Shown piece by piece: positions 8,383-16,770 of a DNA stretch of 64,000 nucleotides. The DNA lies in NCBI GenBank assembly GCA_934702355.1, contig CAKUXX010000005.1, forward strand, positions 1-64,000, in the 5' to 3' direction. The notes under the pieces are model-generated. The model ran no database searches. It was not told the origin of the DNA and saw only the letters and a program-made list of their open reading frames with translations. The stretch is from an uncultured Methanomassiliicoccales archaeon (GTDB lineage: Archaea > Thermoplasmatota > Thermoplasmata > Methanomassiliicoccales > Methanomethylophilaceae). The position numbers were made by a program, and so were the translations under genes. Position 1 is the first letter of the stretch. Each line of letters starts with the position of its first letter.

Positions 8383-9042
8383 TCACTGATGTTCTCTGAA
8401 GTATCTGCAGTACTGTCTGACGTCGCACCTTTCGCAGTGAGGGTGGTTCGGAAGGCATACGACCTGTCCGTGGCGGACCAGATATCTGTTGATGTCCGAC
8501 CATCTCTCGCGCGGAGTTATGGCCATTAGCGCGAACTCCGTCTCCTCCGGGGTCTTCGTGTCCGTGAGCCCCATGAGGTTCGATATCCTGTGGACATGTG
8601 TGTCCACGCACACGGACGGTATGTCCATGGCGTAAGACCTGACGCAGGCCGCGGTCTTCCTGCCGACCATCGGGAGCTTCAGAAGCTCTTCGGTCTCCTC
8701 GGGCACCTTTCCGTTGTACTGGTCCCTGAGGATGCGGCAGCAGTCCACTATGGCCTTTCCCTTCTGTTTGGGGAATCCGGCCGGTCTTACAAGTTCGGAC
8801 ACCGCATCGGGGTCGGCATCGGCGATGGCGTCTATGGAGTTGTAAGCATGGAAAAGGTTGTCCGATGCCTTGCGGGTGTTGTCGTCGCGGGTCCTCTGCG
8901 AAAGGATCGTGGCTATGAGCACATGGAACGGGTCGCAGGGCCATTCGGGGTTCAGTCCCTCGGAGTTGCGTCCGGGGTATGCGCCCTGATTGTACTCCTT
9001 CGACAGTATGTTCAGGATCTCGCATATCTGTTCTGGAACCAT
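8383..9042 (-). CDS. nth: Endonuclease III (DNA glycosylase/AP lyase)
   Basis: The 219-residue base-excision repair enzyme of the HhH-GPD superfamily removes oxidised pyrimidines and cuts at abasic sites. The helix-hairpin-helix LPMVGRKTAACV contains the catalytic Lys, and VDTHVHRI carries the catalytic Asp. The C-terminal [4Fe-4S] loop has four cysteines (CLPNHPHCERCDVRQYC). The start is the ATG at 9042 (MVPEQICEIL); the longer frame only antisenses no gene but reads folC out of frame. It overlaps the 3' end of folC by 31 bases, an unusually long same-strand overlap. Confidence 0.93.
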   Translation of the reverse strand: MVPEQICEILNILSKEYNQGAYPGRNSEGLNPEWPCDPFHVLIATILSQRTRDDNTRKASDNLFHAYNSIDAIADADPDAVSELVRPAGFPKQKGKAIVDCCRILRDQYNGKVPEETEELLKLPMVGRKTAACVRSYAMDIPSVCVDTHVHRISNLMGLTDTKTPEETEFALMAITPRERWSDINRYLVRHGQVVCLPNHPHCERCDVRQYCRYFREHQ

Positions 9043-10277
9043 CTGAGCGCATCCTCCGCTGTTCTGAACGAGCCTGTGATCAGAACGATCTCCTCGTCTC
9101 TGGACGACAGTGCCGCCTCCACTGCTTCCGCGACCGTCGGGAATGTTCCCGAGACGGGCATGTAGCGGGAGGCGATCTCCGAGGTCCTTTCGGCAGGTGA
9201 TGCCCTGGGGGAATCCGGTGCCGATACGAAAGCGGTCTTCACAACAGGTGCTATCACCTTGCAGAACCCGTCTATGTCCTTGTCCCCGAGCATTCCAAGG
9301 ACAAGGATAACCTTGCCGTAGATGTCCGAAACATCGGATGACAGGCATCTTGCGCCGGAGAGCGTGTGGCTGACATCGATCACGACGGGCTCCCCGATGA
9401 ACTTCTGCATCCTGCACGGCCACGAGACGCTCATGAGTCCCTCGTCGACATGCTCGCGGATCATGCTCTCATACTCGGGCAGTCTGCTGACGCATTCTAT
9501 GGCAAGGGCGGCGTTCCTCGCCTGGTGCTTGCCGGGGAGGGAGACCTCGTGCAGTTCCTCTTTGTACAGGACGTCCACATGGTCCGGCATGTTGGAGAGG
9601 ACCTCGGCCGAATCGCGGTCGATGCGTACGAGCTCGCAGCCGACCTCTTCCGCGTGCTCTCTCAGGACATCGTATGCGGCGCCGTCGTTCACTGTGATGC
9701 ATGGGACTCCGGGCTTCATGATGCCCGCCTTCTCTGAAGCTATCTTCTCGATGGTATCTCCGAGGAAGGCCGTGTGCTCCATCTCGATGTCGTTGATCAC
9801 GGTGATTTCGGGGGTTATGATGTTGGTGCTGTCCAACCTGCCACCCATGCCGACCTCGATGACGCATATCTCTGCGGACACCGTCTTGAAATAGGTCAGG
9901 GCGATGGCCGTCAGAACTTCGAACTGGGTGCAGAACATGCCCTCGGAATCCATTGAATCCACATGGGGCCTGATCATCGACAGGATCTGGTCCAGGTCGT
10001 CGTCGGGGATCTCGTCTCCCGATATGCGGATGCATTCGTTGATCTTCAGGATGTGAGGGGATGTGAACATCCCTACGCGGATGCCGGACGCTTTCAGAAT
10101 GGACTCTATCATGGCGCAGACGGAACCTTTGCCGTTGGTGCCTGCGACATGGATGAACCTGAGGTCGGACTGGGGGTTCCCGAGCCTTCCCATCAGTTCC
10201 CTTATGTTGTCAAGACCGGGGGTTATCCCCCTGTCGTTCAGTCTCACGAGCCACTCCAGATTCCCAGTAGGGTCCAA
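9012..10277 (-). CDS. folC: Folylpolyglutamate synthase / dihydrofolate synthase
   Basis: The 421-residue Mur-ligase-type enzyme adds glutamate to folate (or dihydropteroate) in an ATP-dependent reaction. Motifs in order: P-loop HVAGTNGKGSV near residue 44, TSPHILKINECIRI near 74, IEVGMGGRLDSTNII near 143, DIEMEHTAFLG near 165, and the C-terminal DVSHTLSGARC with LVLGMLGDKD. The length is typical. Its presence implies use of a folate-type cofactor. It is divergent from the RimK-like ligase gene across a 65-base gap. It overlaps nth downstream. Confidence 0.92.
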   Translation of the reverse strand: MDPTGNLEWLVRLNDRGITPGLDNIRELMGRLGNPQSDLRFIHVAGTNGKGSVCAMIESILKASGIRVGMFTSPHILKINECIRISGDEIPDDDLDQILSMIRPHVDSMDSEGMFCTQFEVLTAIALTYFKTVSAEICVIEVGMGGRLDSTNIITPEITVINDIEMEHTAFLGDTIEKIASEKAGIMKPGVPCITVNDGAAYDVLREHAEEVGCELVRIDRDSAEVLSNMPDHVDVLYKEELHEVSLPGKHQARNAALAIECVSRLPEYESMIREHVDEGLMSVSWPCRMQKFIGEPVVIDVSHTLSGARCLSSDVSDIYGKVILVLGMLGDKDIDGFCKVIAPVVKTAFVSAPDSPRASPAERTSEIASRYMPVSGTFPTVAEAVEAALSSRDEEIVLITGSFRTAEDALRWFQNRYARS

Positions 10278-10342
10278 TGCAATCTCCGAGCCGTCGCATG
10301 GCAGGATTCTTTTAAAACTTGTTGAAGATAATCATGAACATC

Positions 10343-11209
10343 ATGAAGGGTGTGATTGTTTCGAACGGTTTCATGTCCTCGGAGAAGTTCTCCCAGCCTG
10401 TGGACATGCTCTGCCGTGCGGCCGATGACATGGGCATACGCATGAAGCGCATATCCAACGACATGCTCTCTGTTCCGATAGGGGACGGAGACGGATTGAC
10501 CGAAGTTGTCGGAGATGCGGATTTCGTGATATTCTGGGACAAGGACGTCCGGGCCGCCGCCAATCTGGAGCTCTGCGGCCACCGTCTGTTCAACCCTTCG
10601 GAATGCATCCGCATATGCGACGACAAATCGCTGACGCATCTTGCCCTCTGTCGCAACAGCATCCCTTCGATAGAGACGATCTCTCTTCCTATCGCCTTCA
10701 ACGGGTACACGGATCTCGGATTTGTAGACGGATTGTCATCCCGTTTCGGATATCCTATGGTGGTGAAGGACTGCTTCGGCTCGTTCGGAGAGCAGGTCCG
10801 CAAGATCGACGACCGTGATTCCATGGTAAGACTTCTGTCGGGACTGTATGTTCCGAGGATCGCCCAGAGGTATGTGGAGACGGGTGCGGAGGACATCCGC
10901 GTGGAGGTCGTCGGAGGGGATGTAGTAGCTTCTGTCCTCAGACACGGCCCGCCGGGGGATTTCAGAAGCAACTGCACCATAGGCGGGAGGATGGAGAAGC
11001 ACGAGCTGTCGGACGAGTGCGCGGAATTGGCCATAAGGGCATCCGAGGCCGTCGGAGCGGATTTCTGCGGTGTCGATATATTGTTCGATGACGGAAGGCC
11101 GTTGGTGTGCGAGGTCAACTCCAACGCCCACATACGCAATCTCGCCGATTGTACGGGACACGATGTGTCCTATGACATACTGAGGCACATCGCAGAGAGC
11201 CTGAGATGA
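10343..11209 (+). CDS. RimK-like ATP-grasp ligase (first of two)
   Basis: The 288-residue ATP-grasp enzyme resembles the RimK/CofF/MptN group, which joins an amino acid (often glutamate) to a carboxylate. The middle carries the family pattern NPSECIRICDDK, then FGYPMVVKDCFGSFGEQV (ATP-binding glycine-rich loop), QRYVETGAEDIRVEVVGG and the metal-binding CGVDILFDDGRPLVCEVNSN near the C-terminus. TTTTAAAA at about 10310-10317 is a TATA-like box whose expected start point coincides with the ATG at 10343; in-frame starts at 10319 (TTG) and 10334 remain possible. A paralogue follows four bases later. The substrate cannot be read from sequence. Confidence 0.82.
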   Translation: MKGVIVSNGFMSSEKFSQPVDMLCRAADDMGIRMKRISNDMLSVPIGDGDGLTEVVGDADFVIFWDKDVRAAANLELCGHRLFNPSECIRICDDKSLTHLALCRNSIPSIETISLPIAFNGYTDLGFVDGLSSRFGYPMVVKDCFGSFGEQVRKIDDRDSMVRLLSGLYVPRIAQRYVETGAEDIRVEVVGGDVVASVLRHGPPGDFRSNCTIGGRMEKHELSDECAELAIRASEAVGADFCGVDILFDDGRPLVCEVNSNAHIRNLADCTGHDVSYDILRHIAESLR

Positions 11210-11213
11210 TAGC

Positions 11214-12002
11214 ATGATTCTGTGGGTCCTGTACGACCGTTGCGATTATGAGAAGAATGTGTTCTTCGCCGAGAGGCTTGCGAGCATCTCTCGGGAGACG
11301 GGATACGATGCATCCGTCGTGCTCACGGACTCCATGCCCGACCTGATCCCGGATGCGGTCATAGCCCGCACCAGGGATTGGAGACTCACGGCATCACTGG
11401 AGGAGAAAGGTGTCAGGGTGTTCAATCCCTCGGAGGTGTCACGCATATGCAACGATAAGCATGAAACGTACATCTTCGCCGAGAGGCTGGGCATCCCTGT
11501 GCTGGACCATGTGCTTCCCGGAGATGATATACAATTCGGTCCGCCTTGGGTGGTGAAATCCAGATCGGGTCACGGGGGGACGGAGGTGTTCATGGTAAAC
11601 ACTCCCGCAGAACTCAGAGAGAAGACCGATCTCCTGGGTGACGATGCCCTGATACAGGAAACGGCACCCGTTCTCGGCCGTGACCTCAGAGTGTACGTAT
11701 TAGATGGGCAGATACTCGCATCGGTCATGAGGTCCAGCGATACAGATTTCAGGGCGAATCACGGACTCGGCGGGAAGGCGGAGCTGTTCGAACCGTCCGA
11801 CGAGTGCAGAATGATGATCTCAACGCTTTCGGAAGCCCTCGGGCCGTGCTTCGTGGGCATCGATTTCGTGTTCGGAGAAGATGGTAAGGCGTTTCTGAAC
11901 GAGATCGAGGATGTGGTCGGGACCAGGATGCTCTACGAGCTCACGGACCTGGACCCGGCCGGCATCCTCGTCGGATCGGTTCACTCGAAGATGTCCCTGT
12001 AA
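11214..12002 (+). CDS. RimK-like ATP-grasp ligase (second of two)
   Basis: The 262-residue paralogue of the preceding gene shares the motif order FNPSEVSRICNDK, PPWVVKSRSGHGGTEV, ETAPVLGRDLRVYVLDG and FVGIDFVFGEDGKAFLNEIE. Both lie in one unit four bases apart, so they may act in sequence on one substrate or form a heteromer. The N-terminal domain differs from its neighbour's (MILWVLYDRCDYEKN), suggesting different acceptors. Its 3' end overlaps the convergent AsnB-like gene by 22 bases. Confidence 0.82.
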   Translation: MILWVLYDRCDYEKNVFFAERLASISRETGYDASVVLTDSMPDLIPDAVIARTRDWRLTASLEEKGVRVFNPSEVSRICNDKHETYIFAERLGIPVLDHVLPGDDIQFGPPWVVKSRSGHGGTEVFMVNTPAELREKTDLLGDDALIQETAPVLGRDLRVYVLDGQILASVMRSSDTDFRANHGLGGKAELFEPSDECRMMISTLSEALGPCFVGIDFVFGEDGKAFLNEIEDVVGTRMLYELTDLDPAGILVGSVHSKMSL

Positions 12003-12775
12003 ATCGAATCGACGAGCTCGGGGTAGGTCATGCCCTTGTCCTTGGCCACTTCCCTGACGAGGTCCATGGTACCGGATCCGTACTGCGCGGCCTTCTTCCT
12101 CTTCTCGGCGATGAACGGGTACCCGAGGTTCCTGGCGACCTCTCTGAGGACGAGCTTCCTGGAATCGGCGTCCCTCGGTCTGAGGTCCTTCAGGTCCATC
12201 GCATTGACCTGCATGGTCACGAGGGGGTCCATGTAGGGGTACAGGATCTTCTTTCCGTAGTGGTCGGCGACCAGGGTCTCGTGGGGGATCGTGGATGTGA
12301 TGAGCTTTCCGAAATCGGCCTTGCGTGTCCTGTCGAGTTCATCATCCTGAAGTTCGACGTACTTGTTGTAGCCGTAGAACAGCTCGTCCGCGCCCTGTCC
12401 TCCGAGGATGTACTTCTCGTGGACGGTCCTGCATACGAAGAACAGCGGGAGCTCGAAAGAGAGCGTGAGGGGGCTGGAGGTCTTCGTGATGGAGATCATC
12501 TCCCTGAGCCTCGACTCGATGTTGTCTTTTGTTATCGGGATGTGGAGCCATGGGAGTCCGAGCATCTCGGACATCTCCTGTGCCATCACAACGTCATAGG
12601 ATTGTTCTTTTCCCGAGGTGTACAGTGTTACGGATCTTGCATAATCCTTGGCGATGGCTGCGACAAGACCGGAATCCAATCCTCCGGAGAATGCCACTGC
12701 GACATCCTGATCCTCAACACCGTTCCTGATGGCTGAGACGATCGCGCGTTCCAGATTCTCGATATCGACCGACAT
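11981..12775 (-). CDS. AsnB-like amidotransferase synthase domain without glutaminase
   Basis: The 264-residue protein matches only the ATP-pyrophosphatase (synthetase) half of asparagine synthetase B. It has the PP-loop AFSGGLDSGLVAAIAKD near residue 29, then LGGQGADELFYGYNKY near residue 130 and KILYPYMDPLV further on. The N-terminal Cys-dependent glutaminase domain is absent, so it would need free ammonia, another amide donor subunit, or a different chemistry (as in beta-lactam synthetase relatives). The start is set at 12775 because a TATA-like CTTTTATCA sits about 25 bases upstream, overlapping the longer start at 12796. Confidence 0.8.
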   Translation of the reverse strand: MSVDIENLERAIVSAIRNGVEDQDVAVAFSGGLDSGLVAAIAKDYARSVTLYTSGKEQSYDVVMAQEMSEMLGLPWLHIPITKDNIESRLREMISITKTSSPLTLSFELPLFFVCRTVHEKYILGGQGADELFYGYNKYVELQDDELDRTRKADFGKLITSTIPHETLVADHYGKKILYPYMDPLVTMQVNAMDLKDLRPRDADSRKLVLREVARNLGYPFIAEKRKKAAQYGSGTMDLVREVAKDKGMTYPELVDSIYRDIFE

Positions 12776-12847
12776 GAGGTCAGTATCAACAACCATTGAT
12801 AAAAGGGATTGCTTCCGATGAATGCAGATGGTTTGTTATGTGCAAAT

Positions 12848-12875
12848 GTACACTTCAATCCCGTTTAGAGTGTAC
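12848..12875. promoter_or_regulatory. NikR-type operator upstream of nikR
   Basis: GTACAC at 12848-12853 and its reverse complement GTGTAC at 12870-12875 are separated by exactly 16 bases. This is the geometry of the known NikR operator (6-16-6, GTATGA and TCATAC in Escherichia coli), and the outer GTA/TAC agrees. It lies between the nikR start (12932) and the divergent AsnB-like gene. Autoregulation is the simplest reading. Confidence 0.55.
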
Positions 12876-12931
12876 GCAATATGCATCATCCATTGGATAA
12901 GTGTTATTAGTAAGACTCGTGATATGGTCTC

Positions 12932-13372
12932 ATGGAAGGTGTAACGCGCATCGGTGTGTCGCTGGAACCTGAGCTTCTGAAGGCTTTCGACGAGTCAATT
13001 TCCAAAAAAGGTTATGTCAGCAGATCCGAGGCGATCAGGGACCTGGTCAGGGATTCCCTTGCCGAGAACGAATGGAAGAACGAGGATGAGTGGATGGTCG
13101 GGACCATCGTCATGGTCTACGATCACACGATGTCCTCTGTCGGCGACAAGCTGACAGATATCCAGCACGATCACCAGTCCCTCGTCAACACCTCGGTGCA
13201 TGTTCATCTGGACCATGACAAGTGCATGGAGATCCTCATCTGCGAGGGCAGACTCGGAGATCTGAAGTCATTCGCCAATGAAGTGACATCGATCAAAGGT
13301 GTGCTCAGAGGTAGGCTCACAATGGCCGCCCCCTCCACAGGTAATCTGCACCATCTCGGTCACAGGAACTGA
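12932..13372 (+). CDS. nikR: Nickel-responsive transcriptional regulator NikR
   Basis: The 146-residue ribbon-helix-helix repressor has a C-terminal ACT-like nickel-binding domain. The DNA-binding strand and helices are at residues 4-45 (RIGVSLEPELLKAFDESI, YVSRSEAIRDLVRDSL). The four nickel ligands are in register with the E. coli protein: His79, His90, His92 and Cys98 (VHVHLDHDKCMEI). A short His-containing tail (NLHHLGHRN) extends beyond the usual end. TTATTAG about 25 bases before the ATG suggests a leaderless transcript. The last 105 bases overlap the convergent gene at 13268. Confidence 0.95.
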   Translation: MEGVTRIGVSLEPELLKAFDESISKKGYVSRSEAIRDLVRDSLAENEWKNEDEWMVGTIVMVYDHTMSSVGDKLTDIQHDHQSLVNTSVHVHLDHDKCMEILICEGRLGDLKSFANEVTSIKGVLRGRLTMAAPSTGNLHHLGHRN

Positions 13373-13936
13373 GTCAGATTCGAGACCGTCCACGCCCAGG
13401 AGGATCGTGGACCTCCCGTCCCCTTCGAAACCGAGCTCATCATTGAGTTTCAGTGCGGATGAGACCGACGGGTAGAACAGCCACGGCGCCAGGTCATCAG
13501 GGAGCCTGGCATCCTTCAGTCTGCTGGCATGGAGCACCATCCGCGCATCCTTCGCCGTGACCTTCGACGGGTACATTATGAACGTGTCTGCTATCCAGAT
13601 GACGTCTTTGCGCTCTCCGAATTCTTCCATGAGGCATGGCGGTACATCATGTCCCACGACCGTCCCGTCGTCATCGACCATCTCCATCGTGATCTCCGAC
13701 GGTCTGGGGAAATCGGAACTGCACAATACAGCGAAGACGAACTCCTTGGAAGCGCATGTACCCACTCCGGAGTTCTCCATGCGCAGTCCGCAGGAGACGC
13801 TGACGATGGAATCCTCTATCTCCACGATCTCCTGCACTTTCTCACGGGACATGAGACGTACATCGATTACTCCGGCAACTCCCCTGAGGCGACCAATGAA
13901 TTCGGAAATGCGGGTCAACATGGATGTATACTCCAA
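13268..13936 (-). CDS. Unknown protein convergent with nikR
   Basis: The 222-residue product is not recognised. It has no signal peptide; it contains a Cys/His-rich C-terminus (TCGGGGHCEPTSEHTFDRCH) that could bind a metal, but that part is also the segment antisense to nikR and may simply reflect the overlap. The body has ordinary globular composition (DVIWIADTFIMYPSKVTAKD, RLPDDLAPWLFYPSVSSAL). An alternative start is the ATG at 13921. A 105-base convergent overlap is long, so a premature true end cannot be excluded, though no earlier stop exists. Confidence 0.6.
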   Translation of the reverse strand: MEYTSMLTRISEFIGRLRGVAGVIDVRLMSREKVQEIVEIEDSIVSVSCGLRMENSGVGTCASKEFVFAVLCSSDFPRPSEITMEMVDDDGTVVGHDVPPCLMEEFGERKDVIWIADTFIMYPSKVTAKDARMVLHASRLKDARLPDDLAPWLFYPSVSSALKLNDELGFEGDGRSTILLGVDGLESDSVPVTEMVQITCGGGGHCEPTSEHTFDRCHFIGE

Positions 13937-14026
13937 CTAATAGATAAGTGATTCTGATGTTTGCAATCCAGCATGGATAAAATGTCATTTTAAGATATTA
14001 ATTGTTAACAGTTTCTAGCCGAATTA

Positions 14027-14036
14027 TTTTATATTT
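14027..14036 (+). promoter_or_regulatory. TATA box of topA
   Basis: TTTTATATTT lies 21-30 bases ahead of the topA ATG, the spacing of an archaeal promoter with a leaderless transcript. No ribosome-binding site precedes the start, which agrees with this. Confidence 0.55.
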
Positions 14037-14056
14037 CGGAACATGTCGCTTAGTCG

Positions 14057-16342
14057 ATGAAGAAACTGATAATTACCGAGAAGGCAAACGCAGCTAGGAG
14101 GATATCCACAATTCTTTCCGACGGGAAGTCCCATTCCTCCACCACAGGCGGCGTCACGGTAATATCGTTCGAGTCCGGAGGCGATGAATACGACGTCGTC
14201 AGTCTCAGAGGACACATCATCGAATTGGACTATCCCAAGGAGTACAACGACTGGAGCAGCATCGCGCCGTCCGATCTCGTCTATGCGCCGCAGGTCAAGA
14301 CGGTCAGGGTGAAATCCATCCTCGGGACAATCAAGAGTCTGGCATCCAAGGCCGACGAGATCATCATCGCGACCGACTACGACCGTGAGGGAGAGCTCAT
14401 CGGTATGGAGACGGTCCGCGAGGCCAATGCGGACATGTCCCGTGTAAGAAGGGCCAAGTTCAGCGCTCTGACCAAAGGCGAGGTCGAGGAGGCATTCGAC
14501 AACCTCACGGATCCCGACAAGAACCTCGCGGATGCCGCAGAGGCCCGTCAGATCATCGATCTCGCATGGGGTGCGGTTCTTACAAGACTCATATCACTGT
14601 CATCCGGACAGGTCGGAATGAACTTCATGTCCGTCGGAAGGGTCCAGAGTCCCACTCTGAAGCTTCTCGTCGACAGGCACGAGGAGATAGAGAGTTTCGT
14701 TCCCAAGCCGTTCTGGGAGATCATCGGCAAGTTCGGCATCCTCGCTTTCAGGGGATCCCACACATCGAATCCGTTCTGGGACAAGGAGGAGGCGGAGGCA
14801 ATCCTCGCCGTCGTGTCCGATGCCAAAGAGGGTACGGTCACATCCTACGAGGTCACTCAGAAGGAGGAGTACAGGCCGGCCCCGTTCGACACCACGATGA
14901 TGCAGGTGGAGGCCAACAAGATCGGCATCCCGCCCACCACGGCCATGAAACTGGCCGAGGACCTGTACACCGGAGGTTACATCTCATACCCGCGTACCGA
15001 GAACACCGAGTACCCCAAGACCCTGAACCTCAGGTCGGTGCTCGAGAAGCTCAAGGACGGGGATTTCAAGGCTGAGGCCGAGGAGATTCTCTCCCAGGAG
15101 AAGATCATCCCGTCCAAGGGAAAGAGGCGTACCACGGACCACCCTCCGATCTATCCGACTGCGGGTGTCTCGTCCGCCAAGATGAAGGGCGACAAATGGA
15201 AGCTGTACGAGCTCATCGTCCGCAGGTTCCTCGCCACTGTGGCGCCCAATGCCGAAGCGGAGATCACCAACTGCACCTTGGACGTCGAGGGGCAGGAGTT
15301 CGAATCTGAGGGATACGTCCTGAAGAAGAAGGGCTGGAAGAAGTACTACGGCAAGTATCTGAAATCCAACGACAGCAAGCTTCCCGCATTGAATGTGGGA
15401 GACAAGGTCGACATAAGGTCCATGGGTCTTGTCGAATCGGAGACCAAGCCCCCTTACAGATACAATCAAGGTTCCCTCATCCAGGAGATGGACAGGCTCC
15501 AGCTCGGAACGAAGTCCACCAGGCATGATATCATCGGCAAACTGTACTCCAGGAACTATGTCCAAGGGAACTACATGATCCCGACTCCCAGCGGAATAGC
15601 CCTCACGAAGGCGCTGGAGAACCACGGCGGAGGCATCACCGAACCCGATATGACCGCCAAGCTCGAATCTGACATGCTCAAGATCACAGATGGGGAGAGG
15701 ACTCTGGATTCCGTTGTGACGGAGTCCCAGGACATGCTCCATCAGGTCGCAGTGCGTATATCGGAGGATTCCGAGGAGATCGGTTCCGAGATAAAGGCGG
15801 CCCTTCACTCTCAGCAGCATATCGGCGTATGTCCGTCGTGCGGCAACAACATGACGATCAAGAGGTCGAAGAACGGGAACTTCATCGGCTGCGACGGATA
15901 TCCCGAATGTAAGAAGGCCTATCCGCTGCCCAGGGGAGCCCTCATCCAGACTGTGGAGACCACATGCCCCGTATGCGGTCTTCCCCAGCTCAGGATAATA
16001 AGGAAGGGCAATCCTCCGCTGGTGCAGTGCATCGATCCCAAATGCAGCAGCAACACCGAGCGCAACGACCTCGGTCCCTGTCCGACCTGTTCCAACGGCC
16101 GTATGAGGCTCATGTACTCCAAGGCGGGGAAGAGATTCGCAGGATGCTCCGAATGGCCCAACTGCACTCAGACCTATCCTCTGAGGCCCAGGGGAAGCAT
16201 ATCGTACTCAGGGAAGCAGTGCTCTCTGTGCAAGGCACCGATCATACTCATGGGCACGACAGAGGAGTGCATCAATCCCGACTGTCCCGGTCGCAAGAAG
16301 ACCAGGAAGACGAAGGCGAAGAAGACAGAGACAAAGGAATGA
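14057..16342 (+). CDS. topA: DNA topoisomerase I (type IA)
   Basis: The 761-residue enzyme relaxes negatively supercoiled DNA by a transient 5'-phosphotyrosine link. The Toprim domain occupies roughly residues 1-145 (MKKLIITEKANAARR; acidic triad region TDYDREGEL near 107-114), and the active-site Tyr311 is in GGYISYPRTENTEY. The C-terminus has four zinc-finger units, each with two CxxC-like pairs: CPSCGNN...CDGYPEC, CPVCGLP...CIDPKC, CPTCSNG...CSEWPNC and CSLCKAP...CINPDC, then a Lys/Thr-rich basic tail. The overall layout resembles bacterial TopA more than reverse gyrase. It is monocistronic. Confidence 0.94.
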   Translation: MKKLIITEKANAARRISTILSDGKSHSSTTGGVTVISFESGGDEYDVVSLRGHIIELDYPKEYNDWSSIAPSDLVYAPQVKTVRVKSILGTIKSLASKADEIIIATDYDREGELIGMETVREANADMSRVRRAKFSALTKGEVEEAFDNLTDPDKNLADAAEARQIIDLAWGAVLTRLISLSSGQVGMNFMSVGRVQSPTLKLLVDRHEEIESFVPKPFWEIIGKFGILAFRGSHTSNPFWDKEEAEAILAVVSDAKEGTVTSYEVTQKEEYRPAPFDTTMMQVEANKIGIPPTTAMKLAEDLYTGGYISYPRTENTEYPKTLNLRSVLEKLKDGDFKAEAEEILSQEKIIPSKGKRRTTDHPPIYPTAGVSSAKMKGDKWKLYELIVRRFLATVAPNAEAEITNCTLDVEGQEFESEGYVLKKKGWKKYYGKYLKSNDSKLPALNVGDKVDIRSMGLVESETKPPYRYNQGSLIQEMDRLQLGTKSTRHDIIGKLYSRNYVQGNYMIPTPSGIALTKALENHGGGITEPDMTAKLESDMLKITDGERTLDSVVTESQDMLHQVAVRISEDSEEIGSEIKAALHSQQHIGVCPSCGNNMTIKRSKNGNFIGCDGYPECKKAYPLPRGALIQTVETTCPVCGLPQLRIIRKGNPPLVQCIDPKCSSNTERNDLGPCPTCSNGRMRLMYSKAGKRFAGCSEWPNCTQTYPLRPRGSISYSGKQCSLCKAPIILMGTTEECINPDCPGRKKTRKTKAKKTETKE

Positions 16343-16525
16343 TCTTCCGTCACAGCCTTGCATCTGTTCCGATGCGATTCTGAAACGCCCTTATTCCTAA
16401 GTTTTTCATGTGTTCAGAAGAAGGTCTCTGTCAGGGGGGAGGCCGGTCGAAGGATGAAGAAATTAAGTATTACGAAAATAAAATTCGTAATATTTTTAAC
16501 ATTGTTTCCAAAACGCTTCCAGAGG
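16343..16525. other. AT-rich spacer with a 9-base inverted repeat
   Basis: Between topA and the small zinc protein gene. TATTACGAA at 16468-16476 and TTCGTAATA at 16484-16492 form a perfect stem with a 7-base A-rich loop, followed by TTTTT on the plus strand. This could terminate topA transcription or serve as an operator. No gene seen. Confidence 0.5.
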
Positions 16526-16720
16526 TCAGAGATCGACGATAGACTCGTCGGTTTCGTCGACACCATTGAAGTGATCGTTCATGGCATCGATCTCTTTGGA
16601 GATCCTTGCATTCCTGCATGTCATGCACTCGAGCTCCTTCTTGAGATCAAGCCTTGTTTTCATCTCGGATCTTCCAAGAATGACGACACGACCGCAGCTA
16701 CAGTACACGCTCATCGACAT
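16526..16720 (-). CDS. Small putative zinc-binding protein
   Basis: The 64-residue product starts MSMSVYCSCGRVV and has a C-x-C ... C-x-x-C pattern (YCSCG, then ECMTCRNARI about 20 residues later), suggesting one zinc site; the acidic C-terminus follows. The open frame extends upstream to 16846 (106 residues), but the start at 16720 is preferred because a TATA-like ATAAAA and two inverted repeats (16729-16770) lie just upstream and look like promoter sequence rather than coding. The function is unknown. Confidence 0.5.
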   Translation of the reverse strand: MSMSVYCSCGRVVILGRSEMKTRLDLKKELECMTCRNARISKEIDAMNDHFNGVDETDESIVDL

Positions 16721-16728
16721 TTTTTCAT

Positions 16729-16770
16729 TAAAACCATCCAAATGGTATGGTTTTATGCGATTCATCGCAT
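16729..16770. promoter_or_regulatory. Two adjacent inverted repeats
   Basis: TAAAACCAT (16729-16737) pairs with ATGGTTTTA (16747-16755) across 9 bases. Directly next to it, ATGCGAT (16755-16761) pairs with ATCGCAT (16764-16770) across 2 bases. Both arms are perfect. They sit immediately upstream of the preferred start of the small zinc protein gene on the minus strand, where a repressor or activator would bind. Confidence 0.5.
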
